Positions 45,821 through 56,501 of a DNA stretch of 64,000 nt are shown here, one piece after another. The translations under genes were made by a program, and so were the position numbers. Source of the DNA: Amorphophallus konjac (Eukaryota > Streptophyta > Magnoliopsida > Alismatales > Araceae); assembly GCA_022559845.1 (NCBI GenBank), contig CM040128.1, forward strand, positions 267,412,698 to 267,476,697. Reading direction: 5' to 3'. The notes beneath the pieces are model-generated. The model was not told the origin of the DNA. It saw nothing but the letters and a program-made list of their open reading frames with translations, and ran no database searches. Positions within the stretch are counted from its first letter, which is position 1; every line of letters begins with the position of its first letter.

Positions 45821-46800
45821 GAGTCAGTCAAATGGATCAAGGGACCCTTACTCCCAGTGCACGCTAGAGTGCTCAGATAAGCGAGGGAGTTCGACCTACT
45901 GTCAACAAAGGAGAGGTTAATTAGCAAGCTCCCTCAGTTGGAGTTGGGGGCTAAATCTTCTGATGAAACTGTTCACACGAGAGAAGATGCGTTCAGCCAA
46001 GAGTGGTGGGCATATACGTACTAGAGTATTGAATAATTCTACACTCGGATTCATAAGGTCTCTTGGAGAGTTCTTTCATCTATGATATGAGAACTTCTCC
46101 ATATAGACAATGGTCCCTTGATCATCCACACATAGGTCGAGCCGTCTCGATCAAGAGTTGAGGCATGAGATGATAGCTTTTCAAGTGGCCCTCCTCTTTA
46201 AACATGCCGAGCTCATAGATATGGGTCGACTCATGGGAGGCGGAGGGGGGGGGGAGCCCACTAATTAAGGAGGTATCCGGCTTCATCATAGGCCTTCTTG
46301 TCTCTTCTGCATGTCCACTAAGGGTGTTGGCAAGTAGAGGCTTCAATATGTCACTTCGTTGATTAACATCCGGTCTATAATTCTTCTGGCCCTCGTACTC
46401 TAAAACCCGACACCATATGAATATGTAGTAGTGAAATTTCATGTTCTGCACATTGAGATAATATGCTGGCAGAACTAAACTCTTTTGTATATAACTTGTA
46501 TGTAATCTTCATGTAAATGAATGGATATATATATGCACTGTTCAGGGGCCGTCACCCAAAATCATAACAAAATGTACCAGATTACTCAAGAGTGTAGGGT
46601 TATTTTTTTTGTGTGATGGAAAACCTAGCACAGCTAGTAAAACCCTGGGCTTATATCTCTCGAGGATTAAATGTGCGCCAAGTAAGTTTCCCCCAGAGTC
46701 GAACTCGTAACCTCTCTACAATGAGACAAGATCTTTTATCATTCGACTCACTCGATGTCCTCTCTCAAATCTTTGAAAATTGACGGGAGATGTGAATTGT
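45821..46800. other. Spacer between copia-1 and copia-2
   Basis: No domain is recognisable here. The sequence right after the CAAGG duplication continues the open frame seen before copia-1, so copia-1 may have entered an older coding or retroelement sequence. The copia-2 3' LTR must begin somewhere in the right part of this stretch or just after it. Confidence 0.4.
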
Positions 46801-46828
46801 TCCTCGAAAGCATATGAAACTGATGGTG

Positions 46829-46865
46829 GAAGAAGAAGAAGAAGAAGAAGAAGAAGAAGAAGAAG
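46829..46865. repeat. (GAA)n microsatellite
   Basis: About twelve GAA/AGA units lie in the presumed copia-2 3' LTR. On the other strand this gives a poly-Leu frame of no meaning. Confidence 0.95.
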
Positions 46866-46867
46866 GA

Positions 46868-46991
46868 GAATGCAAGATATCCTAGAGGGGGGACTCATGA
46901 TCTCTTAATATAATATCCTGGTCATACAAAGATTTTGAAACACCCGATATGGGACTAAGCCAACACACACACACCACACACACATATTACA
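46868..46991 (-). repeat. Copia-2 3' LTR (outer part; left end not located)
   Basis: On the element strand the LTR starts TGTAATATGTGTGTGTGG and continues through GGCTTAGTCCCATATCGGG, a phrase common in plant copia LTRs. A TTACTCCCCCTC polypurine tract (+ strand view, 46992-47003) adjoins it. The end of the LTR was not found; it probably extends further left. Confidence 0.55.
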
Positions 46992-48856
46992 TTACTCCCC
47001 CTCAAGATGGGGTGAAGATATCACAAATCCCCATCTTGCTTACCAGCATAGAAAAGGAAGATGCACTAAGCCCTTTAGTCAAAATATCTATCACTTGATT
47101 AGATGACTAAACAAAAGGAATACAAACTTGGCCCCGATCAATCTTTTTCTTGATAAAATAATGGTCAATCTCGATGTGTTAGGTGCGATCATGCTGTACT
47201 AGATTATTCAGAATGTTAATTGTCACCTTGCTATCACAATACAGATGAAGAGGGGATCCATTCTACAGTTGTAACTCTTGAAGTAGTTTCTGTAGCCAAA
47301 GAAGTTCACATACTCCCAATGCCATTGCTCTATACTCTGCTTCCGCTATTGACCGAGCTACCATAGATTTTTTATTACTCCGCCAAGCAACTAATTAAGT
47401 TACCCCCAACATACATATATTATCTAGAGGTAGATTGCCTATATTCAATGATCCAACCTAATCATTATCAACAAATCCTTCTACCTAAAAGGTATTATGT
47501 CGAGAGAACAATAGGCCCCGACCAAGACACCCCTTCAGGTAGCACAGCACCCTATAAGCTTCCTCCAAAGGTCTCTTTCATGGATCATGCATATATTGGC
47601 CGATAACATTAACTGCATAAGCTATATCAGGTCGAGTATGTGACAGATAAATCAACCTCCCAACCAGCCGCTGATATCCCCCTCGGTCAACAGACGCTCC
47701 ACCATCTGCCAGATTCTGATCTATCAAGGTAGCAACAAGTTTACATCCCAACATCCCAATTTCTAAGAGTAAGTCTAACACATACTTTCGTTGTGACAAA
47801 AAGATCTCTCTGGATGACTTTGTAACTTTTATACCCAAGAAATATCTTAGTGGGCCCAAGTCTTTTACCTCAAACAATTGCTTCAGCTTGAACTTTAATT
47901 GTTTGATCTCGATGTGATCATCTCCTGTAATAACAATATCATCAACATAAACTAGGAGAATGGTCTTATTCCCCTTGAAATGCCTATAGAACAGAGTGTG
48001 AACTGCATTACTCTCTCTATATCCCATACCTTTCATAACTCAGGTAAATCTATCAAATGAGGCACGAGGAGACTGTTTGAGACCCAACAGTGAGTGCTTC
48101 AATTTGCAGACTTTTCCAGCAGTTACTTCACTGTCAAAACTAGGTGGTATTTTCATATAAACCTCCTCCTGAAGATCACCATGTAGAAATGTATTCTTCA
48201 CATCCAACTGGTGTAGCTCTCAACCAAAGTTAGTTGCCCATGAAATCAAGATACGATTAAAATTTATTTTTGCCACAAGAGCAAATGTCTCAACATAGTC
48301 CACTCCATATGTTTGAGTGTACCCTTTTACTACTATCCAAGCTTTGAACCTTTCTACTTTGCCTTCTGGTGTTTGTTTTATAGTAAACACCCATCTACAC
48401 CTAACAAAGCACTTTCAAGTTGGTAGAGAGACCAACTCCCACGTCCGATTTTTGGATGAAGCACTCATCTCCTCTGACATAGCCTCCCCTCACTTAGGAT
48501 CTTCTATAGTCACTTGCCAGTATTGGGAATGCAAATAGAGTCTAATGCAGTTGCAAAACATTGATAGGATGGAGAAACAGACTTATATGAAACATAATTA
48601 GCAATGTCATATTGGTAATGAGCAGGAGGAACAATTGAACGAGTGCCTTTTCGCTGTGCAATTGAAATATCAAGGTCAGAAACAACTGGGGCAATGGGAC
48701 CATTGTTACCATTATGACTCGACGTAGAGACTTCAGAGGAATAAGTGGATGAAGCTTCAACCGGTGAAGACACTTGGATAGTAGTAGGATGTGGATACAC
48801 ATAGGATTAGTCTCTTTCCTTTGTAGCTCTATTTCTTGACTCCCCTTGAATGTCAT
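46992..48856 (-). pseudogene. Copia-2 RT-RNase H part, broken
   Basis: The - strand reads from a linker with SDLDISIAQRKGTRS through GEAMSEEMSASSKNRTWELV, RWVFTIKQTPEGKVERFKA, LDVKNTFLHGDLQEEVYMKI, LVYVDDIVITGDDHIEIKQL, LGPLRYFLGIKV, YLSHTRPDIAYAV and SIAEAEYRAMAL to the typical end ILTKGLSASSF. Catalytic YVDD is kept. The longest open piece is 152 codons (47578-48036) and many stops interrupt the rest. At 48856 it is cut by the SIRE-like insertion and resumes at 58836. Confidence 0.92.
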
Positions 48857-51218
48857 TGAAGTCCCGAGATCAATGACACCCAAGAGGGGGTGGGGGTGAA
48901 TTGGGTGATTACAACTTTTAGAAATTTTTTACCCGATTTAAAAGAATATGATGAAACATCAATTAGGAATTCAAATCTATTTAACCCCAAGCTAGATTTA
49001 TCAAAATATATCTCCATGATAGTTCCTTGGTACAAGGCGGAGGTGTGAATCCAGGGATTCTACTCACACAAGATGCTATTGTCATGACAAGAGTGATCTT
49101 GTCGATTCAAAAACACCTTTTGATATACCAAAGATCTATTTAGATAAAAGACCGATTATGCTAAATTTGAAAGATCAAACCCAAAACAACAATATGCACT
49201 AACAAATACACAGAATGGATCGAGGTAGAAGAAATGAGCCAAACCACACAATTCAAACCACAATGCACGATGATTTTTAAAGTGGTTCGGATGCAACGAC
49301 GGCAACCTACGTCCACCCCTCACCAAAACCCAGTGAGGCTTCACTGCTGTAAACCAGCACGGGGATGAATCCCCAACACGGAGACACACTCCAACCACAC
49401 ACGCAGGGTAACGCTTGCACACATACACACGGGGACGCGCCCCAACACACACACACACACACACACGGAGACGAAGTCTCCAACACGATCCGACATCCGG
49501 ATCAACAACACACACACACGCTGCGACAAATGCAGCACTCTACACACTAGAATAGCCGGATCTGGATAGATCCACACACACACATGCAAATCTACAAAGA
49601 TCTACACACACACATAAGGATCTGAACTAGACAACCTCACACTACCACGGATCTGAATCGATCCATACACACACAAATGTTTGCAGATTACAAGGAACAA
49701 GATTTGAAGCTCAAAACACAAAGACAAATGAAACACAGTTGAGAAAACTCCTGATTTAGGCTCCCCTTGAGTGTATGATGCAGATCTTGAACAAGGCTTC
49801 CTTCTTCACTTGAATGGAGATTAAATGGCTTCAGATAGAGCTTGAAGAGCTTGAGGATAGATGAAGAAATCTTCCACGAATTACTGTTCACGGAGCTACA
49901 GTAGTTCTTCCTTCCCTTGGCAGCCTCTCCTTCAATCCTTCTTGTGATCTCCTTAGGGTTTCCTACCCTTAAGAAGTATTTTTATATGTCTTGGGTTGGT
50001 CAAAGAACCCTCTAGACATAGATCCACAAATCCTGCCGAATTTGGAGGCTAAAGGACTGAAAAGTCCACAAAGGAAGCTTGAACACGTTGGTGAAAAACA
50101 AGGTCAAAGATGGCTGCATCGGGGGGTTCGGTCGACAGGAGATAGGCGGTCGGTCGATCAAAAATTTACAGGTTTTGAAGATTTTATTGCTGAGAAAACC
50201 GATCGACCGGCCCTGGGTTGGCGGTCGATCGAAATCTGTAAAACTCCAGATTTCTAGGTGCTGGTAAATCGGGTCGACCGGACTAGTCTTCCAGGTTGAC
50301 CGAACTCTGGAAATCCTACAAAACAACGTAGTTCAGTTCATGAAACATATCCAAATATTGAAGACTTGTGCTTGTAAAGGAATGTCCAAATAATATGAGC
50401 TTGTTTGGACTTAATGGGGTATTTGTTAAGACATGATAAGGTTGAACATTGGCTTTGGTGAGAATGACCTTGAAACATGTTCAATACTCACTCTTGAAGA
50501 TTATGCATGGAATGCATTCAATATTATGCAAAAGACTCATGAAATCTTATTTGAAAATGACTCTTTGTGGAAATGCAAGGAACAAGTTCAACCCATTAAG
50601 AGCACACGAAAAGATATGCATGAGAAACCTTTGAAAGCATGAGTATCATAGCTTCAATCTATTGATCAATGTTAAGTCAATAGATCCACCAACAAACAAA
50701 TCCATATGTTCAAGTATAGAGAACCTTTTCACATCAGACCACATCAACTTCCTATGGAGGCAAGTCGACTTTACTTGCTTTACCAGAATTTAGAATGCCA
50801 TAGCCTTACCAAGGGTTCTTGAAGAGTGTAGACATGATTTACCACTTGTTTTAGATTGTAGATAGCAATGTGCTTATCCACACGTTTGTTTTATCTTCCA
50901 AGCGACCACCATGATGTTTTATCCTACAATTCAAGATAGTCAAGGTTAATACATCATGAGATGCACAAAGACTTTGTTCACAGTTAAAAGCTATGAAACC
51001 TCTTGGAAAACCAACAATTTCAACCAAGAATCAAGACCATATAGCAATGCATTGAACCAACATGTTTGAGCCCGCCTCAAAAGCCATTTGCCATCTCAAC
51101 CATATTTGAACAATAACGTGAGTGCACACTGACATCAAGAACATGTGCAAGCAAGAACATGTGCAAGCAAACATAAAGTTTAGTTATCATCAAAAACATA
51201 TACAAGACATATACAACA
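48857..51218 (-). repeat. SIRE-like element 3' LTR (2362 bp)
   Basis: This LTR contains a TTTTTATA sequence (TATA box on the element strand, 49979-49986), a CA-rich region at 49340-49640 with repeated GATCCACACACACAC, and at 50120-50300 a cluster of GGTCGACC / CGATCGACC motifs. Short frames are repeat artefacts. At over 2.3 kb it is long for a copia LTR. Confidence 0.95.
49979..49986 (-). promoter_or_regulatory. TATA box in SIRE-like 3' LTR
   Basis: The element strand reads GACATATAAAAATACTTC. The same box is at the equivalent point of the other LTR. Confidence 0.6.
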
Positions 51219-51233
51219 ATCTCCCCCTTTTTG
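51219..51233 (-). other. SIRE-like polypurine tract
   Basis: The + strand ATCTCCCCCTTTTTG right after the LTR reads CAAAAAGGGGGAGAT on the element strand. Confidence 0.8.
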
Positions 51234-53363
51234 ATGATGACAAACTTTATGATGGACACAAACAAGATCATATTCTTCTCCCCCTTTGACATTATCAAAA
51301 AGTGTGAGGAAGGTAATGAAGTTCAAATTTCAACAAGCAGATTCATAAATCAATAAGGGCCCACTTCAGAAGTTCAAATGAGGTAATAGCATGGCAAGGT
51401 TATGGGGAACAAAAGACATGTTGATTCTTTTGTGATTCCAATTGCTGATTATGGAGACAGAAATATGTGTAGTCTTAAGAGTTGTAGACCAAGATTCTCA
51501 AATCAAGATGATACCATTCAAAGCCAACACCCCATGTAGCAAGTGCAAAGAATTTGAAGTCTAAATTTTTGGAATTTTATTGATTTTCAGATTTTTACAT
51601 TTTCTTTTGAAATGTATGAAGCTAGATACATACAAATGATGACATATGAAATACACACAATGCAACCAGATAGTTACGTATATATATACATGCAACATAT
51701 CTCCCCCTTACTTATTTAAGAAGGGAATGGGTATAAGAAAGATGCATGAGAGTCATGACAACCGGAATGCACATGTGTAGCACATAGGAGATTGCGCAAT
51801 CATATAGGAGATTCATGCAATTGCTAAAGTAGTCAATCAATTTTCTGAGTACATAATAAATCAAACTTCCAGAAGTGTAAGTGAGTAACATGAAAAGTGA
51901 TAGTTACAATATGGATATTCAGATTTTCGGATCAACACAAGGAGATATTTTACAAACTGCACTTTAATTTTGAGAATATCATATTGGAGGCTACGCTCTA
52001 CCTCAATAATTTTTTCACATCAAATTCTTCAATGAGTTCACAAAGATAATCATAATTTTTCTAAGAATGATCAGGTTCAGATAATTCCTTTTTATGCGAG
52101 TAGACGCATGGAGCTCATGTCAGAATTCCCGATTACTCAGAATATTGAACCATTTCACTTCATTTTGAACAGAGGTACTTTAGTCAACACTTTTTAGAAA
52201 TGAACTGCATCACGTCTCAGGTGCGTGCATCCAATTTACTCAGTGAAATTAAACATTGCTCTGCCTTTTCTTTTCAAATTCTTTCTTTAAAAATTAGGCA
52301 GGTAGCTTTTTCCTCAACTGCCTCTTCAACATACATGCATCAAGTTTAATATCTCTAGAGTGTTGAAAAGAAATTCCTATATCCTTATCTTTAACACTCG
52401 TTTTCATATTTTGTGCATGATGTGTGCGAATTTGATTCAGCATGTACACCGAAAATATTATGAACACATAACAGTGCAGCTCCCCCTAAATAGATGCACT
52501 TATCAAAAGTTTACTCCCCCTGAGTGTATGACAGTAAACACTCTAGTGATGACTCAAATGCAGCATTGTGTAGCAAGAATTATGAGGTCTTAGAAATTCC
52601 AAGGATGGGAGTGAATAACATATATAACATGCAAGTACACAATTTGAAGGTTATGCAATGTGCAATGTAAATGCAGAATGCATCATGAATGCAAAATTTT
52701 TAGATTTTTATTTGAATGTCTTGAGTGCAATGTAAAGTGCAGGACGTAGCATGGATACAAATTACAAATTTTCAGTTTTTCCATTTGGATGATCTAAATG
52801 CACCTAATGCATTGAATTCTAATGCATGCAACTTATAACTATATGATGATGGAATGCAAGATGCAAAAGCAAGATGGGAGGACTTGATTTTTAGAATATT
52901 TTTCAGATTCTACAAGAGGGCATTCAGTTTTGAAAGATGAACAATGGGACATTTTTCATCACATGAGCTTTATATACAAGGGTGCAGAAAATATTTGAAG
53001 CATATAATGCAATCAATTTTTTTCAGAAATTGTTCAAGAGCAAGTTTTCAATCACTTTTCAAAAGTTTTGAAGATATTCACAAGTCATTCAGGAATTGAC
53101 ATTTCCATTGCAGGACTTTTCACATCATTAAGGATCAACTTCAGAAAATTTGAAGCAATTCATCATAAGCATGTTGCATGTTACAATTGGAGATCACTCA
53201 GTCAATAGAAAATGAAACAACATTCATTTCAAGTTGTTTAGCTAGTAAGACTCCCCCTTGACAAATACATGAATTTCAGAAAAATTCAGTGAGAGTGCCA
53301 TGTGTTCTCTTATGACATGGGGCTAGCTAACAAAGGAGCATAGAATAGCATCAAAAAATTCAT
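51234..53363 (-). other. SIRE-like element interior without readable genes
   Basis: About 2.1 kb between the polypurine tract and the RT remnant is AT-rich and stop-filled in all frames. Short CTCCCCCT phrases recur (51222, 51282, 51700, 52482, 52513, 53250), typical of this lineage on the opposite strand. No RNase H domain could be recognised. Confidence 0.5.
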
Positions 53364-54095
53364 TCAAGGCCAATCATTCGATTTCTTTGAGTTCTGGTAC
53401 GAGGCGGAGAACTTTGGTTTAAAAACCAACTCACGCATAGTGAGAGTTTCCAGGTGGACATAATCCACCTTTTCACTACCCAATATTTGATATACCAGAA
53501 ATGCAATTAAGTTCAAATTAGCCATTGAACATACAGTTCCAATACAGAATTGTTCAAAAATAGATTTAGACATCTTCACTAGTGAGACGTTGTTAATAGT
53601 TCAAGAGATGATATCGTCTACATAAGCCTGCACCAGTAGCATGTCTTTACCTGAATTTCTTGTGAATGGTGTCTAATCAACCTTACCTCTCGTGAGTCAA
53701 TTTTCAGGTAAGAATGAGATGAGCCTCTCATACCATACCCTTAGTGCTTGCTTCAGTCCGTACAAGGCCTTCTACTTCATGTACACATGCTGTGGATGTT
53801 TTGGATCATGGAGGTTGTTTTACAAGAACATCTTCTTGATGTTCCCATTAAGAGTGGCAGATTTAACATCCATCTATCTCCTGGTATCAATTTGGGGAAA
53901 TCTCATCATCTTCATCCTCGCAAGATGTTCCTTAATTTGATTCAACCTTGGCCTTAGCTGGCCCAACTTCACTTGGATTTTTGGGAGTGTGATCTGCGTC
54001 CAAGAGTGAAGAAATTGATTTGTTAGTTTCGATTTGGATTTATTAAAAATGACATGAAGAGTTCCCTTAACAACTAACATCCCCTTAAGAAGCTA
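53364..54095 (-). pseudogene. SIRE-like reverse transcriptase remnant
   Basis: On the - strand this reads MDVKSATLNGNIKKMFL, NNLHDPKHPQHVYMK, KALYGLKQALRVWYERLISF, KHHS-like and DI-rich pieces with stops between. These match the copia RT region from the DVK-AFLNG motif to YGLKQAPRAWYERL. No intact YVDD remains. The strongest similarity in wording is to SIRE-type elements. Confidence 0.75.
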
Positions 54096-54816
54096 TAGAC
54101 TTAATATGTAACTCAGGTGTGAACCTAAATACTAAGTTCATATGACGAATCTGGTGACTCCCCCTCAATGTGTGCATGACTGTGAGATGTTCAGTAAAAT
54201 TTTAATACCATATGTAGTCTTTAAGTACTTGACTCATAGTACTGGGCGGAGAACTTAGATCTGAAAATCACCTCACGTATGGTGATAGTTTCCAGGCAAG
54301 CTTAACCTGTCTTTTCACATGTCACCATTTGATATACTATGCAGTCATGGTTGTGATGAAGGGAAGAGAATTGCAATGCATTATGACATGGGTTCTCAAT
54401 GTTGAACTTTTGCAAGACATGATGTGAAGGTATATGATAAACTCAATGTATGCAGTGAATGTTAATTTGAAGGTTTCCAAACTCTTCTTCAACAATATGC
54501 TATGTGACAAGTGATATGCACAGAGATATGCAACTAACTGCGGATGAAATGCATGTACAGACATATGCATGATCACATAACTATTCAGCACAATATGAGT
54601 CAAGACATGACACAATTACTGGAGAGAGTAAGAGGGATATCACCTGAGTATTCAGATTTTAGTTTTTGGTTTTACTTTTAACCTGACTTATGTCGCTTGG
54701 CCCGTGTGCCTTACCTTCTTAACTGAAAACATATTCCACACTTCATATTCTCAGGGCACACCTGCAAAACAGATTTCTCAATTTACATTCTTAGGTACCC
54801 AAACCATCTTGGGTCC

Positions 54817-55083
54817 TTATGGGTTAGAAGAAAAATTGGCACTTGGCTTCCACTTTTTGACAGCATTCAATTCATCACTTTTCTTTAGAAAATAATCATG
54901 CTTATCATGCCCAGATTTACCAGAGAAATAGGAGGAAGCACATGGCATCACTTTTTTTCTTCTCATTAGCTCGACCAGTTTGTGTATGTAAGCATGATGT
55001 GTTGAATGAAAACTCTTTTTCTTCATCAGTAACCAGCAGTGTGAAATTGTATGACCTCGTTTACCACAGTGATTACAATGCAT
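54817..55083 (-). CDS. Second CCHC knuckle segment of SIRE-like gag-pol
   Basis: An 88-codon frame begins MHCNHCGKRGHTISHCWLLM, a full C-X2-C-X4-H-X4-C knuckle, and ends in KKWKPSANFSSNP. Just beyond a frame boundary the PKMVWVP phrase seen in plant copia elements follows. It lies 21 bp downstream of the gag stop and was probably continuous with it once. Confidence 0.6.
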   Translation of the reverse strand: MHCNHCGKRGHTISHCWLLMKKKSFHSTHHAYIHKLVELMRRKKVMPCASSYFSGKSGHDKHDYFLKKSDELNAVKKWKPSANFSSNP

Positions 55084-55104
55084 GGAAGATTTTGTGGTAA
55101 ATGA

Positions 55105-56439
55105 TTACTTTACATTTTTGAGACCAGCTCTATTTCTACATGCTCTCAAGTCATCATTTTTCATAATCAAACAGTCATGCATCATGTGTCTAAGTTTTCC
55201 ACAGTAGAGACAAGAAATATTTCTTTTCTTGGATACATGGGGTTTCACATGAATATTTTTAGGATGCACATTTTGGACATTCACAATCTTTTTCGGATTT
55301 GGTTGAGTTCTTGACATAGTGTGTTGCTGGGAGTTAGATTTTGAGGTGCTGGGTGTACATGTGCTATGAACAAATGAAGTGTGTAACTTACTTTCAAATT
55401 TCTTTTTGTTCACAAGATTAAATCCCAGCCCTTCTCTTTGAAAGTTCACTTTCATCCCCAATAATTTGTCCAGGTTTTCTTGACCATCCACGAATCTAGA
55501 TAGTGAATTTTGTAAGTCCTGGATTTCACTTTCTAAAGATGTGATGTGCAGCTGAGTGTTGGCGAGTTCTTCTTCACAAGTAGCAAGACTGACATTCAAC
55601 ACATCATTGGTTTTCCTAAGACATTCAACTTCTTGTTTTATTTCATCCACATCTTCACACTCATCCAAAACCACAGATTTTCCTTTTTCTAGAACCAACA
55701 ATCTTTCAGAAATGGCCGTGTTCAATTCCTTCAGTTTCTCATTTTCTCTTGTAAGCTTTTTATCATGAACAAGTTCATTTTGACCATTGTCCATTGAACT
55801 TATTTTCTCTCTCAGCTCTTTATTTTCATTTCTCAAGGAGAAAATTTGATCTTTGTGAAATTCAATGTCGAAGACATGAGCCTCAATCAATTCCTCTAAA
55901 TGTGAGCATTTTTTACAGGAGGAATCACAGTTATTTTGTTCAACATTCCTTTTTAATTTTTTATTTTCAGATGTTAGCTTCTTATATTTATTTGCAAGCT
56001 CATCATATGCAACCAATAGATCATCAAGAGATATATTTTCAGAATCTGAATTTACCTCCAAGGATGATCCATTCTGCTGATCACTACCATGATCACTCGT
56101 GCCTGTCATAAGATATTTATCTTCATGCTCTTCCTGGAAGCCGGCTAAGCCATCCAATATGTCCTTTGCGGAGCTGCAACGGGAGACAAAGAGAAAACTA
56201 TTAGCATTAACTGCGACAGTGAGTAAAATTAGAACCAAGCAGTTTTGATCATGTTTGAACTTATAATCTGCAGTCCAGACAGATTTATCTTTAGGCAACT
56301 CATAAGGACCATGTGAAATAAGCTTCCATAGCTTAGGATCGTATGAGTTGACTAGACTACACATTCTTCCTAACCACAAATCAAAGTTAGAACCATCAAA
56401 CACCGGTGGAGAATTCAAGGTGTACATTTTGGTAGTCAT
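55105..56439 (-). CDS. SIRE-like Gag protein (444 codons, intact)
   Basis: Gag forms the virus-like particle of the retrotransposon and packages its RNA. The frame starts MTTKMYTLNSPPVFDGSNFD, the usual N-terminus (PP.F.G.NY..W) of copia gag, with a W-containing UBN2-like part over about residues 1-110. Residues about 140-330 are a long Glu/Lys/Leu/Asn-rich coiled coil (for example NKYKKLTSENKKLKRN). Near residue 415 is the knuckle CLYCGKLRHMMHDC. The start lies about 50 bp inside the primer binding site, so this is the first ORF. It is the only long intact frame of this element; pol is decayed. Confidence 0.88.
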   Translation of the reverse strand: MTTKMYTLNSPPVFDGSNFDLWLGRMCSLVNSYDPKLWKLISHGPYELPKDKSVWTADYKFKHDQNCLVLILLTVAVNANSFLFVSRCSSAKDILDGLAGFQEEHEDKYLMTGTSDHGSDQQNGSSLEVNSDSENISLDDLLVAYDELANKYKKLTSENKKLKRNVEQNNCDSSCKKCSHLEELIEAHVFDIEFHKDQIFSLRNENKELREKISSMDNGQNELVHDKKLTRENEKLKELNTAISERLLVLEKGKSVVLDECEDVDEIKQEVECLRKTNDVLNVSLATCEEELANTQLHITSLESEIQDLQNSLSRFVDGQENLDKLLGMKVNFQREGLGFNLVNKKKFESKLHTSFVHSTCTPSTSKSNSQQHTMSRTQPNPKKIVNVQNVHPKNIHVKPHVSKKRNISCLYCGKLRHMMHDCLIMKNDDLRACRNRAGLKNVK

Positions 56440-56487
56440 TGATCTGGATCTCTCTAGATTGTTAAATCTATGAAAAATCGAGCCTTA

Positions 56488-56499
56488 GCTCTGATACCA
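56488..56499 (-). other. SIRE-like primer binding site (tRNA-iMet)
   Basis: The element strand reads TGGTATCAGAGCTAAGG, a perfect match to the plant initiator tRNA-Met primer complement, three bases from the 5' LTR. Confidence 0.92.
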
Positions 56500-56501
56500 A
56501 T

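Noticed and set aside
46716..46898. Poly-Leu frame resembling a signal peptide
   Set aside because: It is the translation of the GAA trinucleotide repeat on the other strand.
49156..49590. Cys/Val-rich frames of 82-119 codons in the SIRE-like LTRs (also at 56798-57253)
   Set aside because: They read through CA repeats on the opposite strand and change between the two LTR copies, so they are not proteins.
56488..56499. tRNA-Met-like sequence
   Set aside because: Only the primer-binding complement is present; no cloverleaf could be formed around it or around 45114-45131, so no tRNA gene.
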